A DNA stretch of 64,000 bases from an uncultured Eubacteriales bacterium (GTDB lineage Bacteria > Bacillota > Clostridia > Oscillospirales > Oscillospiraceae). The notes under the pieces were generated by a model that worked only from the letters and a program-made list of their open reading frames with translations, searched no databases and was not told the origin of the DNA. The DNA lies in contig UQVA01000003.1 of assembly GCA_900544405.1 (NCBI GenBank), positions 1 to 64,000 of the forward strand, given 5' to 3'. The translations under genes were made by a program, and so were the position numbers. Shown in pieces: positions 23,908-31,807 of this stretch; within the stretch, counting starts at the first letter, position 1; every line of letters begins with the position of its first letter.

Positions 23908-25173
23908 TCACCACTCCTTCGTGATGAATTCCCGCAGGCGGCCATAGAGAATGGGGTCCAGCACGGCCTCCACCTGAATGCCCTCCCCGCCGTATTCCAC
24001 GTTTTTCACCTGAGCCCCGTCATGCAAGGTCTGGACCAGGCCGCCCTGGGCGTAGGGAACGGTCAGCAGCACATGATGGCGGCTGTGGCCCAGGGCATTT
24101 TCGATGGCCGTCAGCAGTTCGTCCATGCCCGCTCCGCTTTTGGCGGAAATACGGACCCGGTTCTCCCCGATGGGGATGTCCGTAGCGGGGACCAGATCGG
24201 CCTTATTGTAGCACTCGATGACCGGGGTCCCCGGCTTGGCCAGTTTGGCGATCAGCTGATTCACCACAGCCATGTGCTCCGCCCGGTGGGGGTCTGCCGA
24301 ATCAATGACGTGAATAAGCAGGTCCGCATATTCCAGTTCCTCCAGGGTGGCCCGGAAGGCGTCCACCAGATGGTGGGGCAATTTTGCGATAAATCCCACC
24401 GTGTCGGATAGGATCACGTCCAGATTGTCCGAAACGTGCAGCTGCCGGGAGGTGGTGTCCAGGGTGTCGAAAAGACGGTTATTGGCGGGAATGTCCGCCC
24501 CGGTCAGCTGATTGAGAAGGGTGGATTTTCCGGCATTGGTGTAGCCCACCAACGCCACCACCGGCACGGAATTCTTCTGCCGCCGCTCCCGCTGGACGCT
24601 GCGGACCTGCCGAACCTGGTCCAATTCCGACTGGAGCCGGGTAATGCGTTCCCGGATGTGCCGCCGGTCCGATTCCAGCTTGGTCTCGCCGGGGCCCCGG
24701 GTGCCGATGCCGCCGCCCTGACGGCTGAGACTTTTGCCCATGCCGGAAAGCCGGGGCAGCAAATACTGGTACTGTGCCAGCTCCACCTGCAGCCGGCCTT
24801 CCCTCGTTTTGGCCCGTTGGGCAAAAATATCCAGAATCAAGGCGCTCCGGTCCAGCACCGTCACGCCGATAATTTCCTCCAGGGCACGGATATTGCCCGG
24901 GGAAAGCTCATTGTCAAATACCACCATGGTGGACTGGGTGAACTCCACCAGCATTCTCACTTCCTGGGCCTTGCCCTCGCCGATGAAGCTGTGAGAATCG
25001 GGGGTATGGCGGTTTTGCAGCACTTTGCCGGTACAGAACCCCCCTGCCGTTTCCAGAAGCGCTTCCAGTTCGTCCAGAGTCTCCTCCGTGGCGGTCTGGG
25101 CGACGGTGAAGCAGTCTGCGTTCAGGCCCACCAGCACCGCCCGCTCCTGTTTTTTTTCATTGGTTTCTTCCAT
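23908..25173 (-). CDS. hflX: Ribosome-associated GTPase HflX
   Basis: A 421-residue GTPase that splits stalled ribosomes in this family. The N-terminal HflX domain has HSFIGEGKAQEVR and DRSALILDIFAQRA; a glycine-rich linker GMGKSLSRQGGGIGTRGPGE follows; the G domain has G1 GYTNAGKSTLLN, G3 DTVGF and G4 YNKAD. All GTP-binding motifs are intact. Length is normal. Confidence 0.95.
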   Translation of the reverse strand: MEETNEKKQERAVLVGLNADCFTVAQTATEETLDELEALLETAGGFCTGKVLQNRHTPDSHSFIGEGKAQEVRMLVEFTQSTMVVFDNELSPGNIRALEEIIGVTVLDRSALILDIFAQRAKTREGRLQVELAQYQYLLPRLSGMGKSLSRQGGGIGTRGPGETKLESDRRHIRERITRLQSELDQVRQVRSVQRERRQKNSVPVVALVGYTNAGKSTLLNQLTGADIPANNRLFDTLDTTSRQLHVSDNLDVILSDTVGFIAKLPHHLVDAFRATLEELEYADLLIHVIDSADPHRAEHMAVVNQLIAKLAKPGTPVIECYNKADLVPATDIPIGENRVRISAKSGAGMDELLTAIENALGHSRHHVLLTVPYAQGGLVQTLHDGAQVKNVEYGGEGIQVEAVLDPILYGRLREFITKEW

Positions 25174-25211
25174 AAAACCCTCCTGACTTCGGGTACTTTC
25201 CGAAAAAAGAT

Positions 25212-25249
25212 AAAAAAAGTCCGCACCACGTCAACGCAGTGCGGACTTT
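25212..25249 (-). terminator. Intrinsic terminator after rpmE
   Basis: Eleven-bp stem, AAAGTCCGCAC (25216-25226) with GTGCGGACTTT (25239-25249), followed on the minus strand by seven T. It separates rpmE from the hflX unit. Confidence 0.85.
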
Positions 25250-25252
25250 GGC

Positions 25253-25453
25253 TTACTTCAGGCCGAAACGCTTGTTGAACCGATCAACCCGTCCACCGGT
25301 ATCGACAAGCTTCTGCTTACCGGTATAGAAAGGGTGGCACTTGGAGCAGATTTCAACGCGAATGTCCTTCTTAGTGGAGCCGGTCGTGAAGACGTTGCCA
25401 CAGGCACAGCGAATGGTGGTCTGTTCGTAGTTGGGATGGATACCTTCCTTCAT
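25253..25453 (-). CDS. rpmE: 50S ribosomal protein L31 (zinc type)
   Basis: A 66-residue L31 with the four-cysteine zinc site C-A-C and ICSKCHPFYTG, so it is the zinc-binding form. It opens MKEGIHPNYEQTTIRC and ends FNKRFGLK. Start at 25453 with GAGGTGA upstream. It is monocistronic, with its own promoter and a strong terminator. Confidence 0.97.
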   Translation of the reverse strand: MKEGIHPNYEQTTIRCACGNVFTTGSTKKDIRVEICSKCHPFYTGKQKLVDTGGRVDRFNKRFGLK

Positions 25454-25517
25454 CTTGTTCACCTCTTTCTGCTTAGTAAAAGGGCGCAAAGCCCCAGCAA
25501 TCTTGAATCGCCCGGAT

Positions 25518-25546
25518 ATAGTATCATATCCGCACCGGAAATGCAA
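25518..25546 (-). promoter_or_regulatory. Promoter of rpmE
   Basis: On the minus strand, TTGCAT (25541-25546), 17 bp, TACTAT (25518-25523), giving a 5' leader of about 60 nt. Confidence 0.65.
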
Positions 25547-25576
25547 GCCCTTTTTTGAAATTTTCCGAAAATTCCC

Positions 25577-26800
25577 TTAAAAAGCCCAGTTGCCCTGACG
25601 GAACACCGGCACTTCCCGGCCATCCCAGGTGGTAGCGGTGATGTCCATGGTGTCGCAGCCGATCATAAAGTCCTCGTGGATCATGGATTCGTTGATGCCC
25701 AGCCGGCGGCACTCGTCCAGGGTCTTGTTCTGGAAATCGTCGATGGTGTCCGCAAAGCCCATACCCAGAGCCAGATGGCAGGCGGCATTCTCGTCAAAGA
25801 GCGTGTTGTAGAACAGCAGGCCGCTTTCGGCAATGGGGCTCTTCTGGGGGACCAGCGCGCACTCGCCCAGATAGCAGGCCCCCTCGTCCATGGAGATCAT
25901 CTGCTTGAGAAGCTCCTCGCCCTTCTCGGCGTGGACCTCTACGGCCTTGCCGCCCTCAAAGCGCACGGAGAAGCCCTCGATCAGCTGGCCCTGATAGGAA
26001 AGGGGCTTGGTGGCATACACGATGCCCTCGGCCTGGCCCCGCATGGGAGAAATGAAGCACTCCTCCGTGGGGATGTTGGGATTGAAGAAAATGCCCTGCC
26101 GGTTGGTCTCGCCGCCGCCGCAGAACCGGGCCTCTTTGATCATGCCCACTCTCAGGTCCGTGCCGTTGGCAGCGGTATAGTGCAGAGAGGCAATGCCCAG
26201 GTTGTTCAGGTAGGCGCACCGGTCCATCATGTCCCGGTCATGGTCCTTCCAGGCCTGCACGGCATCCCCATTCACACGGGACGTGGAAAGAATGGCCTCC
26301 CACAGCTTCTCCACGGCCTGGGAGCCACGGACCCCGGGGAACACCTTCTTGGCCCAGGCCAGACCGGGCACGGCGGCAATGCACCACTGATGCCGGTTCT
26401 CCATCTGGTCGGAGAAGGGCTTAAGAATGGGATAGCGGTTCTGTCTGGCCTTGGCCATTTTCGCCATGTTGATGCCCTTCAGGCCGTCCGGGTCGTCGGA
26501 GATGAGATGGATGCGGCAGGGCAGGGTCTCCACCTGATGCTTCCGCTTCTCGATCTGCCAGTCCTCCACGGTGGACAGGGTCTTGAGGCTCTGGTAACGC
26601 ACATGGTACTTGGTGAGCGCCGGGTAGTTCCATTCCACGGTCACTTCCCGTGCCTTGGCCTTATAGGCCTCCTCTACCACCATGGCAACAAATTCCGGCT
26701 GGTCCAGGTCGGCATAAATGACCACATCCTGGCCCTTCTGGACGTTGACGCCCATCCGGACAATGAGGCGGGCATATTCCCGCAAAACAGTCTTTTTCAT
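25577..26800 (-). CDS. M29 family aminopeptidase
   Basis: A 407-residue metalloaminopeptidase of the AmpS/PepS/T group. It opens with LREYARLIVRMGVNVQKGQD, typical for M29, and carries the C-terminal metal ligands in EGACYLGECALVP, LALGMGFADTID and MIHEDFMIGCDTMDI (E, H, H/D). It would remove N-terminal residues from peptides in the cytosol. Start at 26800 because GGAG lies 9 bp upstream; two earlier Met codons lack a ribosome site. It stands alone and is divergent from the methyltransferase gene. Confidence 0.92.
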   Translation of the reverse strand: MKKTVLREYARLIVRMGVNVQKGQDVVIYADLDQPEFVAMVVEEAYKAKAREVTVEWNYPALTKYHVRYQSLKTLSTVEDWQIEKRKHQVETLPCRIHLISDDPDGLKGINMAKMAKARQNRYPILKPFSDQMENRHQWCIAAVPGLAWAKKVFPGVRGSQAVEKLWEAILSTSRVNGDAVQAWKDHDRDMMDRCAYLNNLGIASLHYTAANGTDLRVGMIKEARFCGGGETNRQGIFFNPNIPTEECFISPMRGQAEGIVYATKPLSYQGQLIEGFSVRFEGGKAVEVHAEKGEELLKQMISMDEGACYLGECALVPQKSPIAESGLLFYNTLFDENAACHLALGMGFADTIDDFQNKTLDECRRLGINESMIHEDFMIGCDTMDITATTWDGREVPVFRQGNWAF

Positions 26801-26869
26801 GTTCTTTCGCTCCTTCATGGGAAAAGATGCTCTTATTTTAGCAGATTCCGGGCCGTTCGTCAATGGACC

Positions 26870-26898
26870 TTGCATTTTTCGTGGGAATACGATATAAT
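26870..26898 (+). promoter_or_regulatory. Promoter of the homocysteine methyltransferase-like gene
   Basis: TTGCAT (26870-26875), 17 bp, TATAAT (26893-26898). Confidence 0.75.
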
Positions 26899-26928
26899 AA
26901 GAACAATGAATTTTCGGAGGAAAACGCC

Positions 26929-27801
26929 ATGCTCACCGCCCAGGAATTACAAGCCAAACTCGCCGCCGGTCCCCTGATTCTTGACGGAGCCACCGGCTCC
27001 AATCTCATGAAGGCCGGGATGCCCCGGGGCTGCTGCACGGAAGAATGGGTGCTGAACAACCCGGAACCCCTCCGGGCCCTGCAGCAGGCCTACCGGGAGG
27101 CAGGCAGCGATATTCTCTACGCCCCGACTTTCCAGGCCCAGCCCATCGCCCTGGAACGGGTAGATCTGGCCAAGCAGACGGAGGCCGTCAATGCGGCTCT
27201 GGTGGCCCTGACCCGCAGCGCCGCCGAGGGGGCCTTGGTGGCCGGGAACCTGACCACTCTGGCCGTGTACATGGACAGCTTCGACGAGGCCAATTTTGAC
27301 GAACTGGTGGAGAATTACCGGCGGCAAATTCACGGTCTGCTGGACGGCGGGGCGGACCTGCTGGCGGCGGAGACCCTGATGTACCCCACGGAGGCGGAAG
27401 CCATCCTGACGGCCGCCGAATTGGAAGGGGCCGGGGCGGTGCTGTACACCTTCACCATGCAGTCCGACAGCTCCCTGTTCTCCGGTCGGGAGGCCGGACC
27501 CATTCTGGCGGAACTGGCCCATGCGGGAGCCGCCGCCGTAGGCTTCAACTGCGTCAATGCGGATTTCAGTCTGCCGGGCCTTGTGAGCAAGCTGCGCCGG
27601 TTCACCGATGCCCCCCTGGTCTGTAAGCCCAACGCCGGTATGCCGGTAATTTCCCCGGCGGGCATCCCGGAATATGCCATGTCCCCGGCGGATTTCGCTT
27701 CCATTCAGGCGGACTGCCGTGCCATGGGCGCATCCATTTTGGGGGGCTGCTGCGGCACCACCCCGGCACACATCCGCGCCATGGTGAAAAAAGTCAAATA
27801 A
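26929..27801 (+). CDS. Homocysteine S-methyltransferase family protein
   Basis: A 290-residue zinc methyltransferase domain of the kind that forms the N-terminal part of MetH or stands alone as MmuM/BhmT. It opens with LILDGATGSNLMKAG; the zinc cysteines are in GFNCVN and GGCCGTTPAHI. No folate, cobalamin or AdoMet domain follows, so it is a stand-alone enzyme; the methyl donor could be S-methylmethionine, betaine or a separate corrinoid protein. Start chosen at 26929 (GGAGG upstream). Confidence 0.88.
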   Translation: MLTAQELQAKLAAGPLILDGATGSNLMKAGMPRGCCTEEWVLNNPEPLRALQQAYREAGSDILYAPTFQAQPIALERVDLAKQTEAVNAALVALTRSAAEGALVAGNLTTLAVYMDSFDEANFDELVENYRRQIHGLLDGGADLLAAETLMYPTEAEAILTAAELEGAGAVLYTFTMQSDSSLFSGREAGPILAELAHAGAAAVGFNCVNADFSLPGLVSKLRRFTDAPLVCKPNAGMPVISPAGIPEYAMSPADFASIQADCRAMGASILGGCCGTTPAHIRAMVKKVK

Positions 27802-27822
27802 ACTGCGAAAAGGTTTTGAATT

Positions 27823-28014
27823 ATGAGGGAATCGTTCGGTGTTCAGTCCTGGTTCTATCCCCTGCCGGTGCTCATCATCGGCACATACGACGCCAACGGC
27901 AAGCTGGACATGACCAGGTTCCACCCCATCGCCTTCGAGCCTGCCCACAACGGCTATCATGTGCCGGGCGAGCGGGTCGGCGACGCCTTCCGGGACGGTC
28001 TGACCCTGAAATAA
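27823..28014 (+). pseudogene. Flavin reductase-like gene with internal deletion
   Basis: A 63-codon open frame whose first 29 residues (RESFGVQSWFYPLPVLIIG and so on) read like the N-terminus of the flavin reductase/flavoredoxin family, and whose last 33 (FHPIAFEPAHNGYHVPGERV, GDAFRDGLTLK) read like its C-terminus. The central FMN-binding part, normally more than 100 residues, is missing without a frameshift. It keeps a weak ribosome site and a good terminator. It is most likely a recent in-frame deletion product, not a functional reductase. Confidence 0.7.
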
Positions 28015-28034
28015 GTGAGTTTTACGCATTTCTT

Positions 28035-28064
28035 TCCCGCCGGGCTGCCCCGGCGGGATTTTTT
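28035..28064 (+). terminator. Intrinsic terminator
   Basis: TCCCGCCGGG (28035-28044) pairs with CCCGGCGGGA (28049-28058) around CTGC, followed by six T. Confidence 0.85.
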
Positions 28065-28066
28065 CG

Positions 28067-28095
28067 TTGCATAAACGGGGAAAGTCTGGTATAAT
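28067..28095 (+). promoter_or_regulatory. Promoter placed only 9 bp before the next start codon
   Basis: TTGCAT (28067-28072), 17 bp, TATAAT (28090-28095). The expected transcript start (28101-28104) nearly coincides with the ATG at 28105, and no ribosome site lies between. This predicts a leaderless or near-leaderless mRNA. Confidence 0.7.
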
Positions 28096-28104
28096 GGCAC
28101 TGTT

Positions 28105-29529
28105 ATGGAAAAAAGAAATCATCTCTACGTCAGCCGGAAAAACCTGCTGACCTGGTTGATGGCCGTGTGCATGGTCGGCTCGGCAGTGGCCCGCATTGCG
28201 CTCCCCGGTGTGAAAGGGACCGGAGAAGCGCAAAACGTGTGGAGCCAAATCGTTCTGCCTGTGGCAGCCACCCTGCTCTATGCCCTCATCGTCCTGCTGG
28301 ACGGCAAGGAGCGGTTCTACAAGACCGCCATTCCCATCTGGATGCTGGGCCTGTACTTCGGCATCAGCGTGACCCGCTATCCCTTCCAGTCCATCCAGTG
28401 GATGGTGGTGGGCCTTTATTGGGTAGCCGTGCTGTTCTTCTGCGTGCTTTATACGCAAATTACCTCCGGGGTGGTCCGCCATGTGTGGCTGCTGCCGCTG
28501 ATGTTCGCCCTGCCCCTGGGAGCCATGGCTTACCTGCACCGGGAGGTCCTGATGGACGGCCGGTGGGGAACCAATCTGGTGCTGCTGCCGGATGCTCTGG
28601 CCTTCTTCGGCTGCCTGCTGCAATGCCTGGCCCTGCGGGTCCATCCGGTGGATGAATACCATCCCACCTGGGGAGACCGGACCGACGGCCGCCGGGTCCG
28701 CAGCCTGCCTCCCATGGCCCAGGTGTCCCCCTATATTATGGTCACCCGGAACACCTCCACCAACTACTTTACCGATTCCTTTGAGCTTTCCCACATTGAA
28801 CGCTACGTGCGCCAGAAGCGCCGGGAGGGCTACACCAATTTCGGCGTGATGCACGTCCTGCTGGCCGCTTATGTCCGGGCTCTGGCCCGGTATCCTGGCC
28901 TGAACCGGTTCCTGGCCGGCCAGAAGGTCTATACCCACGGGGACGACGTGCAGTTCTGCATGACCATCAAAAAGGAAATGAGTTCCGACTCCCCGGATAC
29001 GGTTATCAAGGTCCACCTGTCCCCCAAGGATACGGCCATGGACGTATACAACAAGGTGAACGCGGAGATCGAGAAGGTCAAGAATACCCCTCTGGACTCC
29101 AATTTCGACAACACCGCCCACGTTCTGACCCTGATCCCCGGCGTGTTCCTGAAATTCACCGTCTGGCTCCTGCGGACCCTGGATTACTTCGGGATGCTGC
29201 CCCAGTTTCTGCTGGAGGTCAGTCCCTTCCACGGCAGCGTGTTCTTCACCTCCATGGGTTCCCTGGGCATCCCGCCCATTTACCATCACCTCTATGACTT
29301 CGGCAACCTGCCGGTGTTCGGCTCCTTCGGCTGCAAGCGCCGGTCTCTGGAGGTCCAGGAGGACGGGACGGTGGTCCAGAAAAAGTACATCGACTTCAAG
29401 TTCTGCATGGACGAGCGCATTGTGGACGGCTTCTATTATGCCGCCTTCTTCAAGCACTATAAGCGCATCATTCTTCACCCGGAGGTGCTGGATAATCCCC
29501 CGGAGGAAGTCATTCGGGATATTGACTGA
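28105..29529 (+). CDS. Membrane protein with acyltransferase (CAT/E2-like) domain
   Basis: A 474-residue protein. The first about 175 residues hold five to six membrane helices. Residues about 205-465 look like the chloramphenicol acetyltransferase / 2-oxoacid dehydrogenase E2 catalytic fold: a central FFTSMGSLGIPPIYH strand-turn, then GNLPVFGSFG, and a final DERIVDGFYYAAFF (436-449) in the place of the E2 active-site DHRxxDG. Here the catalytic His position carries Glu. The protein may be a non-catalytic acyl-binding protein or use another mechanism. It overlaps birA by 1 bp. The link to biotin metabolism is only positional. Confidence 0.6.
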   Translation: MEKRNHLYVSRKNLLTWLMAVCMVGSAVARIALPGVKGTGEAQNVWSQIVLPVAATLLYALIVLLDGKERFYKTAIPIWMLGLYFGISVTRYPFQSIQWMVVGLYWVAVLFFCVLYTQITSGVVRHVWLLPLMFALPLGAMAYLHREVLMDGRWGTNLVLLPDALAFFGCLLQCLALRVHPVDEYHPTWGDRTDGRRVRSLPPMAQVSPYIMVTRNTSTNYFTDSFELSHIERYVRQKRREGYTNFGVMHVLLAAYVRALARYPGLNRFLAGQKVYTHGDDVQFCMTIKKEMSSDSPDTVIKVHLSPKDTAMDVYNKVNAEIEKVKNTPLDSNFDNTAHVLTLIPGVFLKFTVWLLRTLDYFGMLPQFLLEVSPFHGSVFFTSMGSLGIPPIYHHLYDFGNLPVFGSFGCKRRSLEVQEDGTVVQKKYIDFKFCMDERIVDGFYYAAFFKHYKRIILHPEVLDNPPEEVIRDID

Positions 29530-30518
29530 TGAAAGAGAAAGTTTTGGAAATGCTCCGTTCGGAGGGAGATTTTCTCTCCGGAGAGACCATCAGCGCCCGG
29601 CTGGGGGTCTCCCGTGCGGCAGTGTGGAAGGTCATGCAGAAGCTGAAGGAGGAGGGCTACGCCATCGAGTCCGTACCCAACCGGGGCTATCGGCTCTCGG
29701 AGGCCACGGCCCGGCTGTGCCTTTCGGAAATTCGGGCCAACCTGCCCAAATACCATCCCTGGCGGGATTTGATTCAGTTTCAGGCGGATATTGACTCCAC
29801 CAACACCCGCCTGAAGCTGTCCGCCTCCCAGGGAGCGCCCCACGGCAGCGTCCTCATCGCCGACCACCAGACCGGCGGCCGGGGCCGCCGGGGCCGCAGC
29901 TTCGCCTCGCCGCCCAATATGGGCATCTATCTTTCCGCCCTGCTGCGGCCCCAGTGCCGCCCAGAGGAGCTGATGCACCTGACCTGCGCCGTGGCCGAGG
30001 CCATGGTCCAGGCCATTGAAGATGCCGCCGGGTTCCGGCCCGGCATCAAATGGACCAACGACCTGGTTTCCGGCAAGCGGAAGCTGACCGGCATTCTCAC
30101 AGAACTGAGCCTGGAGGCGGAAAGCGGCTGCGTGGACTATGCGGTCATCGGCATCGGGGTCAACTGCTGTCAGGAATTGTCGGATTTCCCGGAGGAACTG
30201 CGGGAAATGGCCGGTTCCCTGCACATGGTCACGGGTGGACCCATCGACCGGAACAAGCTGGCTGCCGCCATGGTCCGGCGACTCTATGAGATGGACCAGA
30301 ATCTCCTGTCCGACAAAGCCGCCATTCTGGATGCTTACCGGAGGGACTGCATCACCCTGGGGCAGGACATCGTGCTGCTCCGTGGGGAGGAAAAGCGCTA
30401 CGGCAAGGCTCTGGACATTGATTCCGATGGGGCCTTGGTAGTTGCCTTCACCGACGGCACCGTTGGCACGGTCAATTCCGGGGAGGTCAGCGTCCGGGGC
30501 ATGTACGGCTACGTGTAA
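29529..30518 (+). CDS. birA: Biotin-[acetyl-CoA-carboxylase] ligase / repressor
   Basis: A 329-residue bifunctional BirA. Residues 1-60 form a winged helix (GETISARLGVSRAAVWKVMQ). The ligase core has GGRGRRGRSFASP (biotinyl-AMP loop), IKWTNDLVSGKRKLTGIL (KWPND variant with T) and VIGIGVNC; an SH3-like C-terminal domain follows. It activates biotin and attaches it to biotin carboxyl carrier protein, and the helix-turn-helix suggests repression of biotin genes. Start overlaps the preceding stop (TGATG). Confidence 0.95.
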   Translation: MKEKVLEMLRSEGDFLSGETISARLGVSRAAVWKVMQKLKEEGYAIESVPNRGYRLSEATARLCLSEIRANLPKYHPWRDLIQFQADIDSTNTRLKLSASQGAPHGSVLIADHQTGGRGRRGRSFASPPNMGIYLSALLRPQCRPEELMHLTCAVAEAMVQAIEDAAGFRPGIKWTNDLVSGKRKLTGILTELSLEAESGCVDYAVIGIGVNCCQELSDFPEELREMAGSLHMVTGGPIDRNKLAAAMVRRLYEMDQNLLSDKAAILDAYRRDCITLGQDIVLLRGEEKRYGKALDIDSDGALVVAFTDGTVGTVNSGEVSVRGMYGYV

Positions 30519-30543
30519 GGGCCGTTATTCACAAAAATTTCAG

Positions 30544-30572
30544 TTGATTTTTTGGTGGAATCCGGTTATACT
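30544..30572 (+). promoter_or_regulatory. Promoter of the acidic membrane protein gene
   Basis: TTGATT (30544-30549), 17 bp, TATACT (30567-30572). Confidence 0.65.
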
Positions 30573-30610
30573 GGTAAGGAATTCAAAAAAGAAAATGGAG
30601 GGTTTCTGCA

Positions 30611-30946
30611 ATGAAAGTATTCAAAGCCATCGTGAAAATTGCCGTGGCGCTGGCCGCCGCTGCCGGTGCCGTGTATGTGGTCGCCACCTATGGCGAGGAG
30701 ATCGTGAGCCGGGCTAAGAAGCTGTGGAGCAAGCTGACCAGTGGCTGCAGCTGCTGCTGCACCATGTCCGCCGCCTTTGACCCGGAGGAAGCAGACACCG
30801 AGGAGACTGCCGCTGAGGAGACCGAAACTGCCGAGGCGAGCGCCGAGGAAGCCGAGACCGCTTCCGAGTCTGCCGCCCCTGCCGAGGAAACCGCTCCCGC
30901 CGATGACGCTGCCGTCACCGCCGACGAAGCCGACTTCGAGGGCTAA
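30611..30946 (+). CDS. Small membrane-anchored acidic Ala/Glu protein
   Basis: A 111-residue protein with one N-terminal hydrophobic helix (about 7-28), a short basic stretch, a cysteine cluster (CSCCC, about 46-50) and a tail of about 55 residues made almost only of Ala, Glu, Thr and Asp. It has a good ribosome site (TGGAGG), its own promoter and terminator, so it is expressed as a single gene. It resembles YtxH-like envelope proteins only in layout. The function is unknown. Confidence 0.7.
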   Translation: MKVFKAIVKIAVALAAAAGAVYVVATYGEEIVSRAKKLWSKLTSGCSCCCTMSAAFDPEEADTEETAAEETETAEASAEEAETASESAAPAEETAPADDAAVTADEADFEG

Positions 30947-30955
30947 GATTTTCGT

Positions 30956-30993
30956 AAAAATAAGGCCGCCGGAACTTCGGCGGTCTTATTTTT
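30956..30993 (+). terminator. Intrinsic terminator
   Basis: AAAAATAAGGCCGCCG (30956-30971) pairs with CGGCGGTCTTATTTTT (30978-30993), a 16-bp stem with one G-U pair. It can act on both strands. Confidence 0.85.
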
Positions 30994-30999
30994 ATAAAT

Positions 31000-31240
31000 C
31001 TTTCTCTCCTGCCGTATTCTATATTGGACCGATCGTTTCGCTCCTGAACCTGATTTGTCTGGGCAATACGCTTCTTCCCCTGATCCATCGGGCGGAATCT
31101 CGCCCACCGGAAGTAAACGCATAAATTGCAGCCGCCACACCCAGCCGCCCCTCCAAAAATGCTTTTGAACGCAGATGTTACTCTGCGTTGCTTGCGGCAA
31201 CGGCCCGGTTTGCCTTATGATAGGGCCATCGCAAGGAGGT
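31000..31240. other. Intergenic region before the XRE gene
   Basis: No supported gene. A weak plus-strand promoter (TTGCGG, 18 bp, TATGAT, ending near 31221) could serve the XRE regulator. Nothing else was recognised. Confidence 0.4.
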
Positions 31241-31247
31241 TTTGACC

Positions 31248-31760
31248 ATGCTGAATGAAAACATCAAAAATCTGCGCAAGTCCAAGGGACTTTCTCAGGA
31301 GGAACTGGCCGTGAAACTGAACGTGGTCCGGCAGACCGTGTCCAAGTGGGAAAACGGCCTGTCGGTGCCGGATGCGGATATGCTCATCGCCCTTTCTCAG
31401 GTGCTGGACACCCCCGTCAGCACCCTGCTGGGCCAGACCCTGGCCCCGGCGGAATCCGACGACCTGAAAGCCATTTCCGAGAAACTGGAAGTCATTAATT
31501 TGCAGCTGGCCCGGAAGAAAACCGCCGAACGGCGGTTCCTCCGGGGACTTCTGATGGCCGTGTGTATCCTGACGGTGGTCCTGTTCGTCCTGCTGGCCCT
31601 GCTGGGCAGTCCCTACCTGGGCTGGGACTACTCGGACCCGGAAACCGCCGTTTTCGGAGCGACCTTCCACCTGGTGGAATATGCGTTCGTCCGGGCCGCA
31701 CCGTTTCTGCTCCTCGGCTCCCTGGTGGGCATTGTCCTGACCGGGAAGCGAGATTCCTGA
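31248..31760 (+). CDS. XRE-family regulator with two membrane helices
   Basis: A 170-residue protein. The first 65 residues are a helix-turn-helix of the Cro/C1 type (LRKSKGLSQEELAVKLNVVRQTVSKWENG). A linker follows, then two membrane helices (about 103-125 and 143-165). Membrane-tethered XRE proteins of this kind are common in Firmicutes and often control their own operon. The ATG at 31248 has AAGGAGG upstream. It stands alone, so the target is not evident. Confidence 0.85.
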   Translation: MLNENIKNLRKSKGLSQEELAVKLNVVRQTVSKWENGLSVPDADMLIALSQVLDTPVSTLLGQTLAPAESDDLKAISEKLEVINLQLARKKTAERRFLRGLLMAVCILTVVLFVLLALLGSPYLGWDYSDPETAVFGATFHLVEYAFVRAAPFLLLGSLVGIVLTGKRDS

Positions 31761-31773
31761 ACCATTCCGTCAA

Positions 31774-31807
31774 AAGGCCGCCGGGTTTCCGGCGGCCTTG
31801 GTTTTTT
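31774..31807. terminator. Terminator between XRE and GH13 genes
   Basis: AAGGCCGCCGG (31774-31784) pairs with CCGGCGGCCTT (31789-31799), followed by GGTTTTTT. The flanking genes converge. Confidence 0.85.

Noticed and set aside
30943..31200. 85-codon minus-strand ORF
   Set aside because: It starts inside a terminator hairpin region, lacks a ribosome site and has no protein-like pattern.
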